From RGIG250 sp045616885 (GTDB lineage Bacteria; Bacillota; Negativicutes; Selenomonadales; Selenomonadaceae): a stretch of 46,903 bases of DNA. Of the stretch, positions 46,790 through 46,903 are shown one piece after another. Positions within the stretch are counted from its first letter, which is position 1; each line of letters starts with the position of its first letter. The notes beneath the pieces are model-generated. The model did not search any database. It was not told the origin of the DNA and worked only from the letters and a program-made list of their open reading frames with translations. Position numbers and translations under genes: made by a program. The stretch lies in contig JAZLHS010000173.1 in assembly GCA_045616885.1 (NCBI GenBank), positions 1 to 46,903 of the forward strand. The letters are read 5' to 3'.

Positions 46790-46903
46790 TTGCTCCTCCT
46801 GCTCCACAATTATTGGAGTTCAAAAACATCATTGGGCGATGCCTTCATGAAATCACATGCCTTCATAAAAACCTCGGCGCTCAGCCGGACATGTCCTTTC
46901 AGC
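46763..46903. repeat. Right copy of the 141-bp terminal direct repeat
   Basis: This copy duplicates bases 1-141. Joining the ends places the HTH gene at 46574-46789 about 20 nt downstream of the Cro-like gene, in the same minus-strand operon. The partial Cro-like sequence from 46810 to the end is this duplicate and should not be counted as a second gene. Confidence 0.95.

Noticed and set aside
1..46903. CRISPR array, diversity-generating retroelement, tRNA genes or insertion sequences
   Set aside because: I saw no spaced identical repeats, reverse transcriptase, cloverleaf candidate or transposase. The only short tandem array is the iteron set at 44173-44227.

Overview
The window is the complete genome of a temperate, contractile-tailed phage (myovirus morphotype, class Caudoviricetes), present as a circular contig opened at an arbitrary point. 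The last 141 bases (46763-46903) repeat the first 141 exactly, so the non-redundant circle is 46,762 bp. The host is most likely a diderm Firmicute (Negativicutes). The protein families are of Firmicutes-phage type (DnaD-like initiator, ArpU/RinA-like regulator, DUF1064, DUF3310). The lysis cassette also carries what look like overlapping spanin genes, which only make sense if the host has an outer membrane. The host call is inference.

Layout. (i) 48-2398: divergent lysis/lysogeny switch. A Cro-like gene (minus) and a CI-like repressor followed by a tyrosine integrase (plus) flank a control region with a near-perfect sigma-70 promoter and two copies of a 15-bp operator. (ii) 2399-2577: probable attP. 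(iii) 2578-4451: separately promoted minus-strand cassette with amidoligase, a small conserved protein and gamma-glutamylcyclotransferase. (iv) 4660-6514: four small genes in their own unit, bounded by terminators. (v) 6647-10020: lysis region with spanin-like pair, amidase, holin and small membrane proteins. (vi) 10026-24580: tail fibre, baseplate, spike with PAAR tip, hub, tape measure with a peptidoglycan hydrolase domain, frameshifted tail assembly chaperone, tube, sheath, neck and capsid. The families (DUF3383 sheath, DUF3277 tube, DUF2184 capsid, Pam3-type plug) resemble Pam3-like minimal contractile phages. (vii) 24599-30358: cement protein, protease/scaffold, MuF-like head protein, portal, TerL, TerS. 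(viii) 30432-36516: accessory cassette between the late promoter and the packaging genes. It holds a 1014-aa ADP-ribosyltransferase, two paralogous small proteins, a zinc metalloprotease, a 60-aa protein and an ADP-ribosylglycohydrolase. (ix) 36864-46789: early genes (late regulator, DUF1064 nuclease, SSB, MazG-like, PAPS-reductase family, helicase loader, initiator with internal iterons, RecT, Gp157, HTH protein), running through the contig junction to the Cro-like gene.

How it works together. Early transcription starts at 290-318, runs leftward across the junction and makes the recombination and replication proteins. It ends with a RinA/ArpU-like gene that directly precedes a second strong promoter (36753-36781). 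That promoter reads into a roughly 200-nt leader with three hairpins and a terminator, then the accessory cassette, the head and tail genes and lysis. Terminators inside the late region imply read-through control, possibly processive antitermination.

The most notable feature is the accessory cassette. Two enzymes of unrelated activity, an R-S-ExE ADP-ribosyltransferase and an HExxH metalloprotease, carry the same 30-residue N-terminal module. They sit beside an ADP-ribose-arginine-hydrolase-type enzyme and two candidate immunity proteins. I read this as a virion-delivered effector set with a shared packaging or processing tag; this is a hypothesis.
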